From Myroides indicus (GTDB taxonomy: Bacteria > Bacteroidota > Bacteroidia > Flavobacteriales > Flavobacteriaceae), in contig NZ_SOAG01000009.1 of the NCBI RefSeq assembly GCF_004364575.1, forward strand, positions 35,467 through 99,466: DNA of 64,000 nucleotides. The letters run 5' to 3'. A program made the position numbers and the translations under genes. Shown in pieces: positions 7,832-17,266 of the stretch; positions within the stretch are counted from its first letter, which is position 1, and each line of letters starts with the position of its first letter. The notes beneath the pieces were generated by a model. That model was not told where the DNA came from, made no database searches, and was given only the letters and a program-made list of their open reading frames with translations.

Positions 7832-8644
7832 ATGGTGAAAATAGCTTTAAGTATTATACTCTTTTTATTGGCGAGTATAGGATTTACTCAGGAAAATCAA
7901 ATTAGCGGAACGATAAAAAACGTAGAAACCCATGCTAATCTTGCTTATGTGAGTATTGGCGTTATCGATAAAGCGATGGGAACAATTTCAAAAGAAGACG
8001 GAACTTTTTTAATGAAAACAAATAAATATCTCACTGAAAAAAATAAAGTTAGATTTTCGATGATAGGTTATCAGGATTATGTTGCATCAGTAAAAGAACT
8101 CGAAAATAATCCAACTATTTATTTGATTCCCGAATCGTCTGTTTTACCTGAAATTGCAATTATCAAAAAACACATTAATCGCTATAAAATCGGTAATACC
8201 AAAGTTGGAAAAATGCTGATGAAATATTACAGTATCCACGACGCTTCTAAAGACGATCAATTAGGCGTTGAACAAGGGATGATTTTTGATGTGGAAAATG
8301 ATTTTGTGGTTGATAAATTTAGTTTTCATATTGGTTGTAATGAATATCAAAATGTAAAATTGCGATTAAAATTTTATGATGTTGACAAAGGAGAACCAAT
8401 AAAATTATTTAATAGAGAAGATATTATTTTTGATATAACAGATAGAAAAAAAGGGATATTTACTGTTGATTTACAGGATTATGATATTATAATAAAAGAC
8501 AAAAAACAAATAGCAGTTTCTTTGGAATGGGTTGACGGTTTAGTGGAAGGGAAACACCAAAATGTTTTGGAATTACATATAAAACCGGAAAGCATAAATA
8601 CGGAATATTTAAGCGTGCAGGTGAATTTCCGTGGAGAAAACTGA
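7832..8644 (+). CDS. Carboxypeptidase-regulatory-like domain protein
   Basis: 270 residues with a signal peptide (cut near GFT/Q). Residues 22-110 form a CarboxypepD_reg-like beta-sandwich: QISGTIKNVETHANLAYVSI, then GTISKEDGTFLM and VRFSMIGYQDY. This domain begins SusC-type receptors, but no plug or barrel follows. The remaining ~150 residues are a beta-rich segment with no recognised motif. Such stand-alone proteins are common in flavobacteria and of unknown role. It follows the alpha/beta hydrolase at 18 bp and is probably in the same transcript. Confidence 0.75.
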   Translation: MVKIALSIILFLLASIGFTQENQISGTIKNVETHANLAYVSIGVIDKAMGTISKEDGTFLMKTNKYLTEKNKVRFSMIGYQDYVASVKELENNPTIYLIPESSVLPEIAIIKKHINRYKIGNTKVGKMLMKYYSIHDASKDDQLGVEQGMIFDVENDFVVDKFSFHIGCNEYQNVKLRLKFYDVDKGEPIKLFNREDIIFDITDRKKGIFTVDLQDYDIIIKDKKQIAVSLEWVDGLVEGKHQNVLELHIKPESINTEYLSVQVNFRGEN

Positions 8645-9158
8645 AACAGGAGATGACGCTTTACCTTGATGTAACTGAAGTAGAAACAGAATAAAAGCTA
8701 TTAAAATATACCTCTTTGTTTCAGGAAAGCAAACCAAGCATTAAATTTGAAACAGAAAACACAACCCAACTAGCCCTGTTTTACTAAATCCTTATGTCGA
8801 ACTCAGGTTTATAGATTGTTTTTGTAGCGCAAACTTCTATTTTTATAAAGAGGTAAGGATTGATAAAATATTAACAATCAAAAACTATTATTATATTAGG
8901 GTTAAAAATTATTTCTGTTAAAAAGTAATTTATTAATATCTCTCTAAAATACTGCGAATTGGAGTTTTATCAATGACTGTGATTTTTTGTGTTATAAAAC
9001 TAATGATGTACAAACAAAAAATGTATTTTTTTAGATGTTCATACTAATTTACTGTTAAAAAAAGCCGCAGAATATAGCTGTAATTTCCCGTTTTTGATTT
9101 TTTGAGTATATTTACAAACGTTCGAAAAAAGAAGAAAAAAGAGAAATAAATCTCATTT
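8645..9158 (+). other. 514-bp gap before the Mrp operon
   Basis: AT-rich sequence with no convincing coding frame on either strand, no tRNA and no strong hairpin. The leading ~180 bp have fewer A/T runs than the rest and could be the decayed end of a former gene, but no reading frame supports this. The operon promoter is expected near 9100-9125 (TATATTTAC at about 9107), which only partly matches the -7 consensus. Confidence 0.4.
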
Positions 9159-11474
9159 ATGTTGACATTAATTGTACTCACTTTTGCACTAGCTTTCATC
9201 ACTCTTTTGATGAAAAGGTTTGTGCATTCAAAATATGTAGGGCTGATAACCTTAGTGCCTTTTACTCTTTTTATTACTTTTTTGTCGTATATTCCTAAGG
9301 TTAGGGAAGGAACAAATGTGTTCTTTAAAAACGAATGGATTCCTTCCTTGGGGATTTCTCTGGATTTAAAAATTGATGGACTTTCATTGCTTTTCAGCTT
9401 GCTGATAACAGGAATAGGAACATTAATTTATCTGTATGCCTCCTCATATATGAGAGGACATGTTTATCTACATCGCTTTTTTTGCTATTTAGGACTTTTT
9501 ATGGGAGCGATGCTGGGTTTGGTTTTATCCGATAATCTGATCTCGCTATTTATTTTTTGGGAACTGACCAGTATAACATCATTTTTTTTAATAGGCTTTA
9601 ACAATGAAAATGAAGAGTCCCGGAAAAGCGCACTTTGGGCGTTGTCTATTACCGGATTAGGAGGTTTTTTCCTGCTGTCATTCGGAGTAATGATGGGAAG
9701 TATTACCGGAACATATTCTATTCAGGAGCTATTAGGACAATCAGAGATTCTTAAAAATCACAGTGCCTATATATTGCTGATTTCATTTTTGTTCGCTGCA
9801 GCTTTTACAAAATCAGCACAGTTTCCCTTTCATTTTTGGCTGCCCGGAGCAATGAAAGCGCCAACACCGGTATCTGCCTATTTGCACTCGGCAACAATGG
9901 TAAAGGCAGGTATTTATTTGCTGGCGAGATTTACTCCCGTTTTAGGCGGTGAATACGAATGGAATACTACGTTACAGATTGCGGGAGGAGTAACTATGCT
10001 TTATGGGGCTCTGCATTCTGTTTTTAGGAAAGATATGAAGTCGATTTTGGCATATTCTACTGTTTCTGCATTGGGAATGCTGGTTTTTTTGCTGGGTGTA
10101 GGTACAGAAAAAGCTTTGTATGCTGCTAGTGCTTTTATTGTGGTTCACGCACTGTATAAAGCTTCTCTTTTTTTAATTACAGGGGTTGTCGATCACAGTA
10201 CGCATACGCGAAACATAAACGAACTAGGAGGAATCAGGCATAAGATGCCTTGGATTGCCGTTGCAGGACTGATTAGTGCTTTGTCTTGTGCGGGAATTCC
10301 ATTGACTTTTGGGTTTATAGGAAAAGAGCTTATATATGAAGCCACTTTACATTATCCGTTGCATACGATAGCTATGATATTAACAGTGACGGCAGTAGTG
10401 ACAAATGTTTTTTTGACGTGTTCAGGATTTTTAGTAGGTCTAAAACCTTTTTTTGGAAAATTAACCGTACGCTGTGCAGAGATTGAAAAACCAGAAGCTG
10501 TTTTGTGGCTTCCTCCGTTAATACTGGCATTTTTTAGCGTTCTGTTTGGCGTTTTACCTATTTTGGCAGATGACGGTTTTGTGACAGCCTTGGCACATGC
10601 TATCAACGGAAAAAAGATAGATCAGCATTTACAAATATGGCACGGAGTTAATCGGGCACTGATTTTAAGTGGAATGACCATTGGTTTCGGAATATTGTTG
10701 TATTTTCTTTTTAAGAAATTTAGAAATCCTATGCGGCTGACGGAGCGTTTTAATGCAATTTCTCCGCAAAATATATTTACGTTATTTGTAGATAAATTCA
10801 GGGTTTTTGCTTTTATTTATACCCGCTTTTTTCAAAATGGGTATCTGAGAGTCTATTTAATGGTTATTGTAATTTTCGTGATCGGATTAGTGGGATATAA
10901 ATTGTTTGAAGATGTTCCTTTACACGTAAATACAACCGGGCTTTCAGAATTCCGAGTCTATGAGTTAGTTGTTTTTCTGATTATGGTAGTAGCTATATTG
11001 TTTACTATCCGTACTTCGTCAAGGCTTACAGCAATTGCTGCAACGGGTGTAATCGGATATTGTATTTGTTTGATTTTTGTGTTTTACGGAGCTCCGGATT
11101 TAGCGATGACTCAGTTTGCAATAGACACTTTAACTGTTGTGCTTTTTGTATTTGTATTGTTTAAATTGCCGGCATTTTTAAATTTAAGCAATCGCGCTAT
11201 TCAGTTTAGAGACGCTGTTATATCTATTGCTTTTGGCGTTTTGATATCCTTGATCACCTTGCAGGCATTAGTTTCTCCGGCAGATAAAGAAATTAGCCGT
11301 TTTTATGCTGAAAATGCTTATGAACTGGCAAAAGGAAAAAATGTAGTGAATGTGATTCTGGTAGATTTTAGAGGATTTGATACGCTAATAGAAACTATTG
11401 TGTTGTCTATTGCGGCTATAGGAGTATTTAGTTTGTTAAAATATAGAGCAAGTGATGAAGAGATATCGGAGTAA
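9159..11474 (+). CDS. mnhA: Mrp/Mnh Na+/H+ antiporter subunit A
   Basis: 771 residues, about the usual length for MrpA (~800). A polytopic membrane protein related to the NuoL subunit of complex I: NLISLFIFWELTSITSFFLIGF contains the conserved Glu of the proton path, followed by FTKSAQFPFHFWLPGAMKAPTPVSAYLHSATMVKAG with the key Lys and His. The C-terminal third adds the MrpA-specific extension with GAPDLAMTQFAIDTLTVVLFV. Mrp complexes exchange cytoplasmic Na+ (or K+) for external H+, giving salt and alkali tolerance. First gene of seven; it overlaps subunit B by 23 bp, which indicates translational coupling. Confidence 0.96.
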   Translation: MLTLIVLTFALAFITLLMKRFVHSKYVGLITLVPFTLFITFLSYIPKVREGTNVFFKNEWIPSLGISLDLKIDGLSLLFSLLITGIGTLIYLYASSYMRGHVYLHRFFCYLGLFMGAMLGLVLSDNLISLFIFWELTSITSFFLIGFNNENEESRKSALWALSITGLGGFFLLSFGVMMGSITGTYSIQELLGQSEILKNHSAYILLISFLFAAAFTKSAQFPFHFWLPGAMKAPTPVSAYLHSATMVKAGIYLLARFTPVLGGEYEWNTTLQIAGGVTMLYGALHSVFRKDMKSILAYSTVSALGMLVFLLGVGTEKALYAASAFIVVHALYKASLFLITGVVDHSTHTRNINELGGIRHKMPWIAVAGLISALSCAGIPLTFGFIGKELIYEATLHYPLHTIAMILTVTAVVTNVFLTCSGFLVGLKPFFGKLTVRCAEIEKPEAVLWLPPLILAFFSVLFGVLPILADDGFVTALAHAINGKKIDQHLQIWHGVNRALILSGMTIGFGILLYFLFKKFRNPMRLTERFNAISPQNIFTLFVDKFRVFAFIYTRFFQNGYLRVYLMVIVIFVIGLVGYKLFEDVPLHVNTTGLSEFRVYELVVFLIMVVAILFTIRTSSRLTAIAATGVIGYCICLIFVFYGAPDLAMTQFAIDTLTVVLFVFVLFKLPAFLNLSNRAIQFRDAVISIAFGVLISLITLQALVSPADKEISRFYAENAYELAKGKNVVNVILVDFRGFDTLIETIVLSIAAIGVFSLLKYRASDEEISE

Positions 11475-11892
11475 AAAAGAACAGGATCAAACCATCTTAA
11501 GAACCGCAACTAATTATTTGTTACCGGTATTGTTGTTGTTTTCTGTATTTGTTTTATTGAGAGGGCATTATTTGTCGGGTGGAGGATTTGTTGGAGGGCT
11601 AATAGCTTCTATCGCATTTGTACTTCATTCCTTTGCTTACAGTACCAAGCAAACGCTGTCGTTATTTCAATTTTCGCCTATGGCTTTGATCCCGGCGGGA
11701 TTGGCGCTTTCTATTCTTAGTGGACTTCTACCGGTTTTGTTGGGATTGCCTTTTATGACCGGGGTTTGGTTTGCGGATTCAGTAGCTGTAATAGGATCGG
11801 TAGGAACTGCTTTGTTTTTTGATATTGGAGTTTATTTGGTGGTGATAGGCGTAGTGCTCACTATTTTATTTACCATAGCTGAAAATGTTTAA
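11452..11892 (+). CDS. mnhB: Mrp/Mnh antiporter subunit B
   Basis: 146 residues with four predicted membrane helices. The family signature is LLRGHYLSGGGFVGGLIASIAFVLH, where the Gly-rich GGGFVGG segment is conserved in MrpB. It is a structural part of the hetero-oligomeric cation/proton antiporter. The start lies 23 bp inside the subunit A gene in another frame, and the gap to subunit C is 14 bp. Confidence 0.95.
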   Translation: MMKRYRSKKEQDQTILRTATNYLLPVLLLFSVFVLLRGHYLSGGGFVGGLIASIAFVLHSFAYSTKQTLSLFQFSPMALIPAGLALSILSGLLPVLLGLPFMTGVWFADSVAVIGSVGTALFFDIGVYLVVIGVVLTILFTIAENV

Positions 11893-11906
11893 ATTGTAGA
11901 AAAGAA

Positions 11907-12260
11907 ATGGAATTATTATTAGTCGCTTTGGTAGGGGTTCTTTATTCCGCAGGAATTTACCTTATGTTCAGAAGGAGTATGGTGAAGCTTTTGCTGGGCT
12001 TTATAATTTTAGGAAACGGAGCTAATATTCTTATTTTTTTGATGGGAGAACTAACTAAAGGAAAAGCTCCTATTATTGATGCGGAAGAAACTCATTTTGT
12101 AGATGCGTATGCCGATCCGGTTCCGCAGGCATTGATATTAACAGCAATTGTAATCAGTTTTGGCTTGACGGCTTTTGCTATTGTTTTATTAAACAAAGTT
12201 TACAGTACAACGGGATCTGATGATTTAGATTCACTTAATATTCAAGATTTAGATATATGA
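11907..12260 (+). CDS. mnhC: Mrp/Mnh antiporter subunit C (NuoK-like)
   Basis: 117 residues, three predicted helices, related to NuoK of complex I: YSAGIYLMFRRSMVKLLLGF, LGNGANILIFLMG, then DPVPQALILTAIVISFGLTAFAIVL, which is the typical MrpC/NuoK block. The stop codon overlaps the start of subunit D by 4 bp. Confidence 0.95.
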   Translation: MELLLVALVGVLYSAGIYLMFRRSMVKLLLGFIILGNGANILIFLMGELTKGKAPIIDAEETHFVDAYADPVPQALILTAIVISFGLTAFAIVLLNKVYSTTGSDDLDSLNIQDLDI

Positions 12261-13768
12261 TTTCAAACTTCATATTGGCACCCATATTTGCGCATATGTT
12301 TACGGCAGTTTTGCTGATGTTTTTTTGGAAGAGGGTACAAGCTCAAAAAATTATCAGCATCATCGGCAACAGTATTGCATTTATAATGTGCTGGCGATTA
12401 TTTTCTGCCACGTGGAAATACGGAAATATAACACTGCAATTAGGGGGATGGGAAGCTCCTTTTGGAATCACTTTTGTGTCGGATACGCTCAGTGCCGTTA
12501 TGGTTTTGCTGACGGCAATCGTATCGTTGTCGGTTGGCATATATTCTACTTCAGCGATTAATATAAGCCGTATAAAATATGGTTATTTCTTTATATATCA
12601 CTTTTTGATTATGGGGCTTATGGGCGCCTTTTTAACCGGAGATATTTTTAATTTATACGTTTGGTTTGAAGTGGTTATCATCTCTTCTTTTGTATTGCTT
12701 ACTTTAGGAGGTAAGAAAAGACAGATGGAAGGTGCTGTAAAGTATGTAACAATGAATATGCTGGCTTCCGTTATATTTTTGACAGCTATCGGAATTTTAT
12801 ACGGAATTACAGGAAGTTTAAATATTGCTGATTTGGCAAATCAGGTTGCTATTATTGAGAACAGAGGTTTAGTGACTGTAACATCATTGCTGTTTTTTGT
12901 CGGGTTTGGTATTAAATCTGCTGTGTTTCCGCTTTATTTTTGGCTGCCTTCTTCTTATCACACACCGCCTTCGGCAATTGGAGCGATTTTTGGGGGATTA
13001 TTGACTAAGATGGGAGTGTATTCTTTATTTAGGGTTTTTACAATTATTTTTAAGCCGGATGATTTTATTCTGCAGGTATTTATTGTAATTGCAATTTTGA
13101 CCATGATCAGCGGGGCTTTCGGTGTAATTAACAAGAGAAATATCAGAAGAATCCTGTCGTATTTTATCGTTTGCCATATTGGTTATCTGATTGCCGGAAT
13201 AGGACTTTATACCGAACTTGCTTTTGTAGGAGTAATATTTTATTTAATTCACGATGTGATTGTAAAAAGCAATCTGTTTATGATGAGCGGTCTTATTCAA
13301 AAAATCAGAGAAACACAGGATATTACTCGTTTAGGAGGACTCTATAAAGATTACCCTAAACTGTCGTTAATTTTTGCTGTAATCCTTTTTTCATTAGTAG
13401 GGATTCCGCCTTTATCAGGATTTTGGCCAAAAATAATGCTATTTCAGGAAGCTTTTGTACAAAAGCAATATGTGTTGCTCGGAACCTTAATTTTTGCAAG
13501 TTTTATCACTTTGTTTATAGTGGCTCGAATCTGGTCAGAGGTTTTCTGGAAAGATTTGCTCAAGCCAAACAGCGAAGAAATAGACCATTTTGCTCCGTTT
13601 TCAAAAAGCGGAAAAATAGCTCTTATATTGCCGATAACAGCTTTGGCTGGTGTCTCTCTTTATATCGGATTAAATGCACCGGTCATTATTGAGGTTTCGG
13701 AAAGAGTAGCGCACGAAATGAAAAACCCGTCTATATATATTGATGCAGTAATGAAAAATCTAAAATAA
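12257..13768 (+). CDS. mnhD: Mrp/Mnh antiporter subunit D (NuoN/M-like)
   Basis: 503 residues with about 14 predicted helices, homologous to the antiporter-like subunits NuoM/NuoN. Conserved features: FNLYVWFEVVIISSFVLLTLGG with the membrane Glu, GIKSAVFPLYFWLPSSYHTPPSA with the Lys of the proton channel, and GIPPLSGFWPKIMLF near the C-terminus. With subunit A it is thought to form the ion-translocating core. It overlaps subunit C by 4 bp and is 6 bp from subunit E. Confidence 0.96.
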   Translation: MISNFILAPIFAHMFTAVLLMFFWKRVQAQKIISIIGNSIAFIMCWRLFSATWKYGNITLQLGGWEAPFGITFVSDTLSAVMVLLTAIVSLSVGIYSTSAINISRIKYGYFFIYHFLIMGLMGAFLTGDIFNLYVWFEVVIISSFVLLTLGGKKRQMEGAVKYVTMNMLASVIFLTAIGILYGITGSLNIADLANQVAIIENRGLVTVTSLLFFVGFGIKSAVFPLYFWLPSSYHTPPSAIGAIFGGLLTKMGVYSLFRVFTIIFKPDDFILQVFIVIAILTMISGAFGVINKRNIRRILSYFIVCHIGYLIAGIGLYTELAFVGVIFYLIHDVIVKSNLFMMSGLIQKIRETQDITRLGGLYKDYPKLSLIFAVILFSLVGIPPLSGFWPKIMLFQEAFVQKQYVLLGTLIFASFITLFIVARIWSEVFWKDLLKPNSEEIDHFAPFSKSGKIALILPITALAGVSLYIGLNAPVIIEVSERVAHEMKNPSIYIDAVMKNLK

Positions 13769-13774
13769 AAGCAG

Positions 13775-14257
13775 ATGTTAAAATATTTTCTACTCAATAT
13801 ACTTTTAATTTTTGTTTGGGTGGCGTTAACCGGACAGTTAAATTATCCAAACTTTGTATTTGGTGCGGTTGCCGGCTTTTTTATTTTGTGGTTGTTAACT
13901 AAGAATTCAAACAAATCTGAAAAAGAGTATTTTTACAGAGTACCCAAAATAATTTTATTTATCCTGTATTTTTTATATGATATGCTGCATGCTAATTTTC
14001 AGGTGGCTATAGATGTAATTACACCCAATTACCATACTACTCCCGGAATGATTAAATATGATATAGATGCCAAAACGGATTTTGAAATAACGATGCTTAC
14101 CAATATTATAGCACTTACCCCCGGAACAATGGTGGTAGAGATTGCAGAAGATAAAACGCATATTTATATTCACACCATGTATTTGAAGGACAAAGAAAAA
14201 TTTATATCCCGAATGAAAGAAAGAACTGAAAAAAAACTATTAGAAATATTGCGATGA
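13775..14257 (+). CDS. mnhE: Mrp/Mnh antiporter subunit E
   Basis: 160 residues. Two N-terminal helices (LLNILLIFVWVALTGQ; FVFGAVAGFFILWLL) are followed by a cytoplasmic domain with the MrpE signature MLTNIIALTPGTMVVEI and HTMYLKD. MrpE supports assembly and stability of the complex. The stop overlaps the start of subunit F by 4 bp. Confidence 0.95.
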   Translation: MLKYFLLNILLIFVWVALTGQLNYPNFVFGAVAGFFILWLLTKNSNKSEKEYFYRVPKIILFILYFLYDMLHANFQVAIDVITPNYHTTPGMIKYDIDAKTDFEITMLTNIIALTPGTMVVEIAEDKTHIYIHTMYLKDKEKFISRMKERTEKKLLEILR

Positions 14258-14529
14258 CGGTAGAAACGTATTTAATATATATCGTAATGCCTATCATTTG
14301 TTTGTCATTGATTTTTATTTTTTTACGGTTTCTCAAAGGACCGGCAGTGGTAGACAGAGTAGTGGCACTTGATTTGCTGATTACAGTAGGTGTAGGCTTT
14401 ATTGGTTTGTTTAGCCTGATAGCTGATAATCCTATTTTTTTGGATGTGGCAGTTATTTTGGCTCTGATTGCTTTTTTGAGTACGGTTGCTTTTTCCTTTT
14501 ATTTAGAAAAACGAAACAAGGATGATTGA
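14254..14529 (+). CDS. mnhF: Mrp/Mnh antiporter subunit F
   Basis: 91 residues, three helices. FLKGPAVVDRVVALDLL matches the MrpF consensus (G-P-x-x-x-D-R-V-x-A-x-D), whose Asp is functionally important. It overlaps subunit G by 8 bp. Confidence 0.95.
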   Translation: MTVETYLIYIVMPIICLSLIFIFLRFLKGPAVVDRVVALDLLITVGVGFIGLFSLIADNPIFLDVAVILALIAFLSTVAFSFYLEKRNKDD

Positions 14530-14884
14530 TATTTTAATAATGGTTTTGAGTACTTTGGGCGCAATATTTATTTTAATTGCGTCGATTGGCGTTTTTAGGC
14601 TGCCCGATTTTTATACCCGGCTTTCTGTAACTATAAAAGCGGCCACTTTAGGTATAGGCTGTATTTTAGGCGCAGCCGCAATTCACTTTTCCGAGTTTTC
14701 AATTACAACAAAGGCAATAGCCATTGTTTTCTTTTTGTTTATAACCTCTCCGGTAGCGGCTTTTTTAATTGCCCGTACTGCTTATCATACCGGAATAAAG
14801 CTTTGGGATAAAACCGTTATAGATGAACTCAAAGATAAATACAAAGAAGAAGCAGAAAAAAATAAGGATTCGGATAAAAAATGA
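14522..14884 (+). CDS. mnhG: Mrp/Mnh antiporter subunit G
   Basis: 120 residues, three helices. SIGVFRLPDFYTRLSVTIKAATLG is the MrpG signature (RLPDxYTRLHAxTKAxTLG), with Ser-Val in place of the usual His-Ala. A Lys/Glu-rich cytoplasmic tail of ~25 residues ends the protein. Last gene of the operon, completing the A-G set needed for a functional Mrp complex. Confidence 0.95.
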   Translation: MIDILIMVLSTLGAIFILIASIGVFRLPDFYTRLSVTIKAATLGIGCILGAAAIHFSEFSITTKAIAIVFFLFITSPVAAFLIARTAYHTGIKLWDKTVIDELKDKYKEEAEKNKDSDKK

Positions 14885-14934
14885 AATTAACGCAATATAA
14901 ATTACATTTAAAAACAAAAAAATTGTTTAAAAAG

Positions 14935-14942
14935 CTATCTTC
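14935..14942 (+). promoter_or_regulatory. Likely -7 box for the S46 peptidase gene
   Basis: TATCTTCG differs by one base from TAnnTTTG and lies 29 bp before the ATG at 14971. It supports separate transcription of the peptidase and speaks against the ATG at 14881. Confidence 0.4.
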
Positions 14943-14970
14943 GCATATTAGAATACACTTAAATATAATT

Positions 14971-17124
14971 ATGAAAAAAATTGTTTTATTTATTACTGCT
15001 TTTTTATTGGCATTGCCGGTAAAAGTAAAGGCAGATGAAGGAATGTGGTTTTTGATGTTCATAGAGCGGTTAAATCAGCGCGATATGGAAAAAATGGGCT
15101 TACAGCTGACAGCCGAAGAGATTTACAGTATCAACAATCATTCGCTAAAAGATGCTATTGTACAGTTTGACGGCGGATGTACTGCCGAAATCGTATCTGA
15201 CCAAGGACTTGTATTGACAAATCACCATTGTGGATACGATAAAATTGCAGATTTATCTACGCCCGAAGATGATATTTTAACAAATGGTTTCTGGGCAAAA
15301 GACCATGCTTCCGAGCGTCCTGCTAAGAATCTTTCTGTTCGCTTCTTTGTTCGTATGGACGATGTAACTAAGCGAATTTTAGGTGTTGTCAACGATGATA
15401 TGACAGAGTTAGAAAGAGAAAAAGCAATTAATCAGGAAATTGCTAAAATTCAGAAAGAAAACGGAGAAGACGGAAAATATACTGTTTCTGTCAAATCTTT
15501 TTTTCAGGGAAATGAATATTATTATTTCGTTTATCAAGACTTTAATGATGTAAGATTGGTGGGAACACCGCCTAACAGCATTGGAAAGTTTGGGGGAGAT
15601 ACTGATAACTGGGAGTGGCCTCGTCACACAGGAGACTTTTCTATTTTCCGTGTTTATACAGATAAAGAAGGAAATCCGGCAGAATACTCTTCTGAAAATG
15701 TTCCGATGAAACCGAAACATCATTTACCGGTTTCAATTGCCGGAATCAGCGAAGGAGATTTTTCGATGATTTTGGGCTATCCGGGAAGAACTAACCGCTG
15801 GATGCCGGCACAGGGAGTGGAGCAAAATATTAAGTTTGCTTATCCGGCTTGGGTAGAAGGATCCCGTTTAGGAATGGATGTCCTTAAAAAACACATGAAC
15901 GAAAGTGACGAAGTTCGCTTAGCGTATGCCAGCAAATATGCGGGGGTTGCTAACTACTGGAAAAACCGTCAGGGAATGATTGATGCTCTGACCGAACACC
16001 AAACAGTAGCGGCTAAAACAAAAGCAGAAAAAGAGTTTAGCCAATGGGCAAATCAAAAAGAAAACAAAGCTAAATACGGAAATGTTATTGAAGATATTAA
16101 CGTTTATTACGCGGCTACAAACGAAAAAGCTCGTCATGACAACTATCTGATGACTATTCTGAGAACTTCTTCTATCGCTGCCGCTCCGTATAGATTAGCA
16201 GGTGGAATGCAGGCGTATATTGCCGGAGATGAAGAAAAGCGTACAGAAATGTTGCCGGACTTTAAAGCGTATATCGAAGATATGTATACGGGGTTTGACG
16301 AATCATTAGAAAGAGAAATGTTGGCAGAACAGCTAAAGCTTTATGCAACTAAATCTGAAGGATACGAAATTGCTCCTTATATAGCTCAAATTAAAGAAGA
16401 GTATAAAGGAGATTTCCACAAATTCGTCAATGAAGCTTTTGACAAAAGCGTTTTTGGAAATAAAGAAAAAATGGAAGCCTTTTTAAACAATCCGGATCAA
16501 GAAGATATTTCAGAAGATTTATTACTTAAAGTTTCAACAGCTTTATTAGATAAATACAGAGAAACACCTGAACATATAGCTAAGCTGGAAGATAAATATC
16601 AAAAAGCATATCGATTATTTGTTGATGGCGTGAGAAAAAGCAATCCGGAAGGAAAATATTATCCGGATGCTAATTCAACTTTGAGATTGACTTACGGAAC
16701 AGTAAAAGATTTGCCGCGCGGAAACAAAGTTAACGATGCCAAAGAAAATTGGTATACAACGTTAAAAGGTACTGTTGATAAACATATTCCCGGGGATGAT
16801 GAATTCGACGTTCCTCAAAGACTGATTGATTTATACAAAACCAAAGATTACGGACAATATGCCGCTAAAGAAGGATACTTGCCTGTTAACTTTTTGACTA
16901 ACCACGATATTACAGGAGGGAACTCAGGTTCACCGGTATTGAACGGAAAAGGAGAATTGATCGGTTTAGCGTTTGACGGAAATATTGAAGCTATGGCGGG
17001 AGACGTTATTTACGATCCGGAATTGCAGAGAACAATCAATGTAGATATCCGTTATGTGTTATTTATCATTGATAAATTTGCAGATGCAAAACACATTGTT
17101 GAGGAAATGACAGTAATGAAATAA
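14971..17124 (+). CDS. dpp7: S46-family dipeptidyl-peptidase, DPP7 type
   Basis: 717 residues from the ATG at 14971, with signal peptide (MKKIVLFITAFLLALPVKVKA). S46 serine peptidases remove dipeptides from oligopeptides in the periplasm and are the main way asaccharolytic Bacteroidota feed on protein. Visible catalytic parts: LVLTNHHCGYD with His85 (same number as in P. gingivalis DPP11), Asp in the WEWPRHTGDFSIFRVY region, and Ser652 in TGGNSGSPVLN. The residue that sets P1 preference is the one after LAFD: Gly here (position 670, equivalent to 673), as in DPP7 (hydrophobic P1), while DPP11 has Arg there (acidic P1). An upstream in-frame ATG at 14881 overlaps mnhG and would bury the signal peptide, so it was rejected. 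Confidence 0.93.
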   Translation: MKKIVLFITAFLLALPVKVKADEGMWFLMFIERLNQRDMEKMGLQLTAEEIYSINNHSLKDAIVQFDGGCTAEIVSDQGLVLTNHHCGYDKIADLSTPEDDILTNGFWAKDHASERPAKNLSVRFFVRMDDVTKRILGVVNDDMTELEREKAINQEIAKIQKENGEDGKYTVSVKSFFQGNEYYYFVYQDFNDVRLVGTPPNSIGKFGGDTDNWEWPRHTGDFSIFRVYTDKEGNPAEYSSENVPMKPKHHLPVSIAGISEGDFSMILGYPGRTNRWMPAQGVEQNIKFAYPAWVEGSRLGMDVLKKHMNESDEVRLAYASKYAGVANYWKNRQGMIDALTEHQTVAAKTKAEKEFSQWANQKENKAKYGNVIEDINVYYAATNEKARHDNYLMTILRTSSIAAAPYRLAGGMQAYIAGDEEKRTEMLPDFKAYIEDMYTGFDESLEREMLAEQLKLYATKSEGYEIAPYIAQIKEEYKGDFHKFVNEAFDKSVFGNKEKMEAFLNNPDQEDISEDLLLKVSTALLDKYRETPEHIAKLEDKYQKAYRLFVDGVRKSNPEGKYYPDANSTLRLTYGTVKDLPRGNKVNDAKENWYTTLKGTVDKHIPGDDEFDVPQRLIDLYKTKDYGQYAAKEGYLPVNFLTNHDITGGNSGSPVLNGKGELIGLAFDGNIEAMAGDVIYDPELQRTINVDIRYVLFIIDKFADAKHIVEEMTVMK

Positions 17125-17144
17125 TTATCAGCTTTAAAACTATA

Positions 17145-17180
17145 AAAAATGCCTTAGATATTTTTCTAAGGCATTTTTTT
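17145..17180 (+). terminator. Rho-independent terminator after the S46 peptidase
   Basis: A 15-bp stem (AAAAAATGCCTTAGA / TCTAAGGCATTTTTT) with a 7-nt loop starts 20 bp after the stop and continues into a T-run. Confidence 0.88.
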
Positions 17181-17238
17181 TATTATCTTTCTCTGGTCAA
17201 TTCTCTTTGTTCTGCTTTCTATTCTATCAAAAAAAATG

Positions 17239-17246
17239 TAGCTTTG
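17239..17246 (+). promoter_or_regulatory. -7 promoter box of mpl
   Basis: TAGCTTTG fits TAnnTTTG and lies 20 bp before the mpl ATG, directly downstream of the previous terminator. A TTG -33 element at normal distance is not obvious. Confidence 0.5.
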
Positions 17247-17266
17247 AATACTGAAAAAATAAGACA

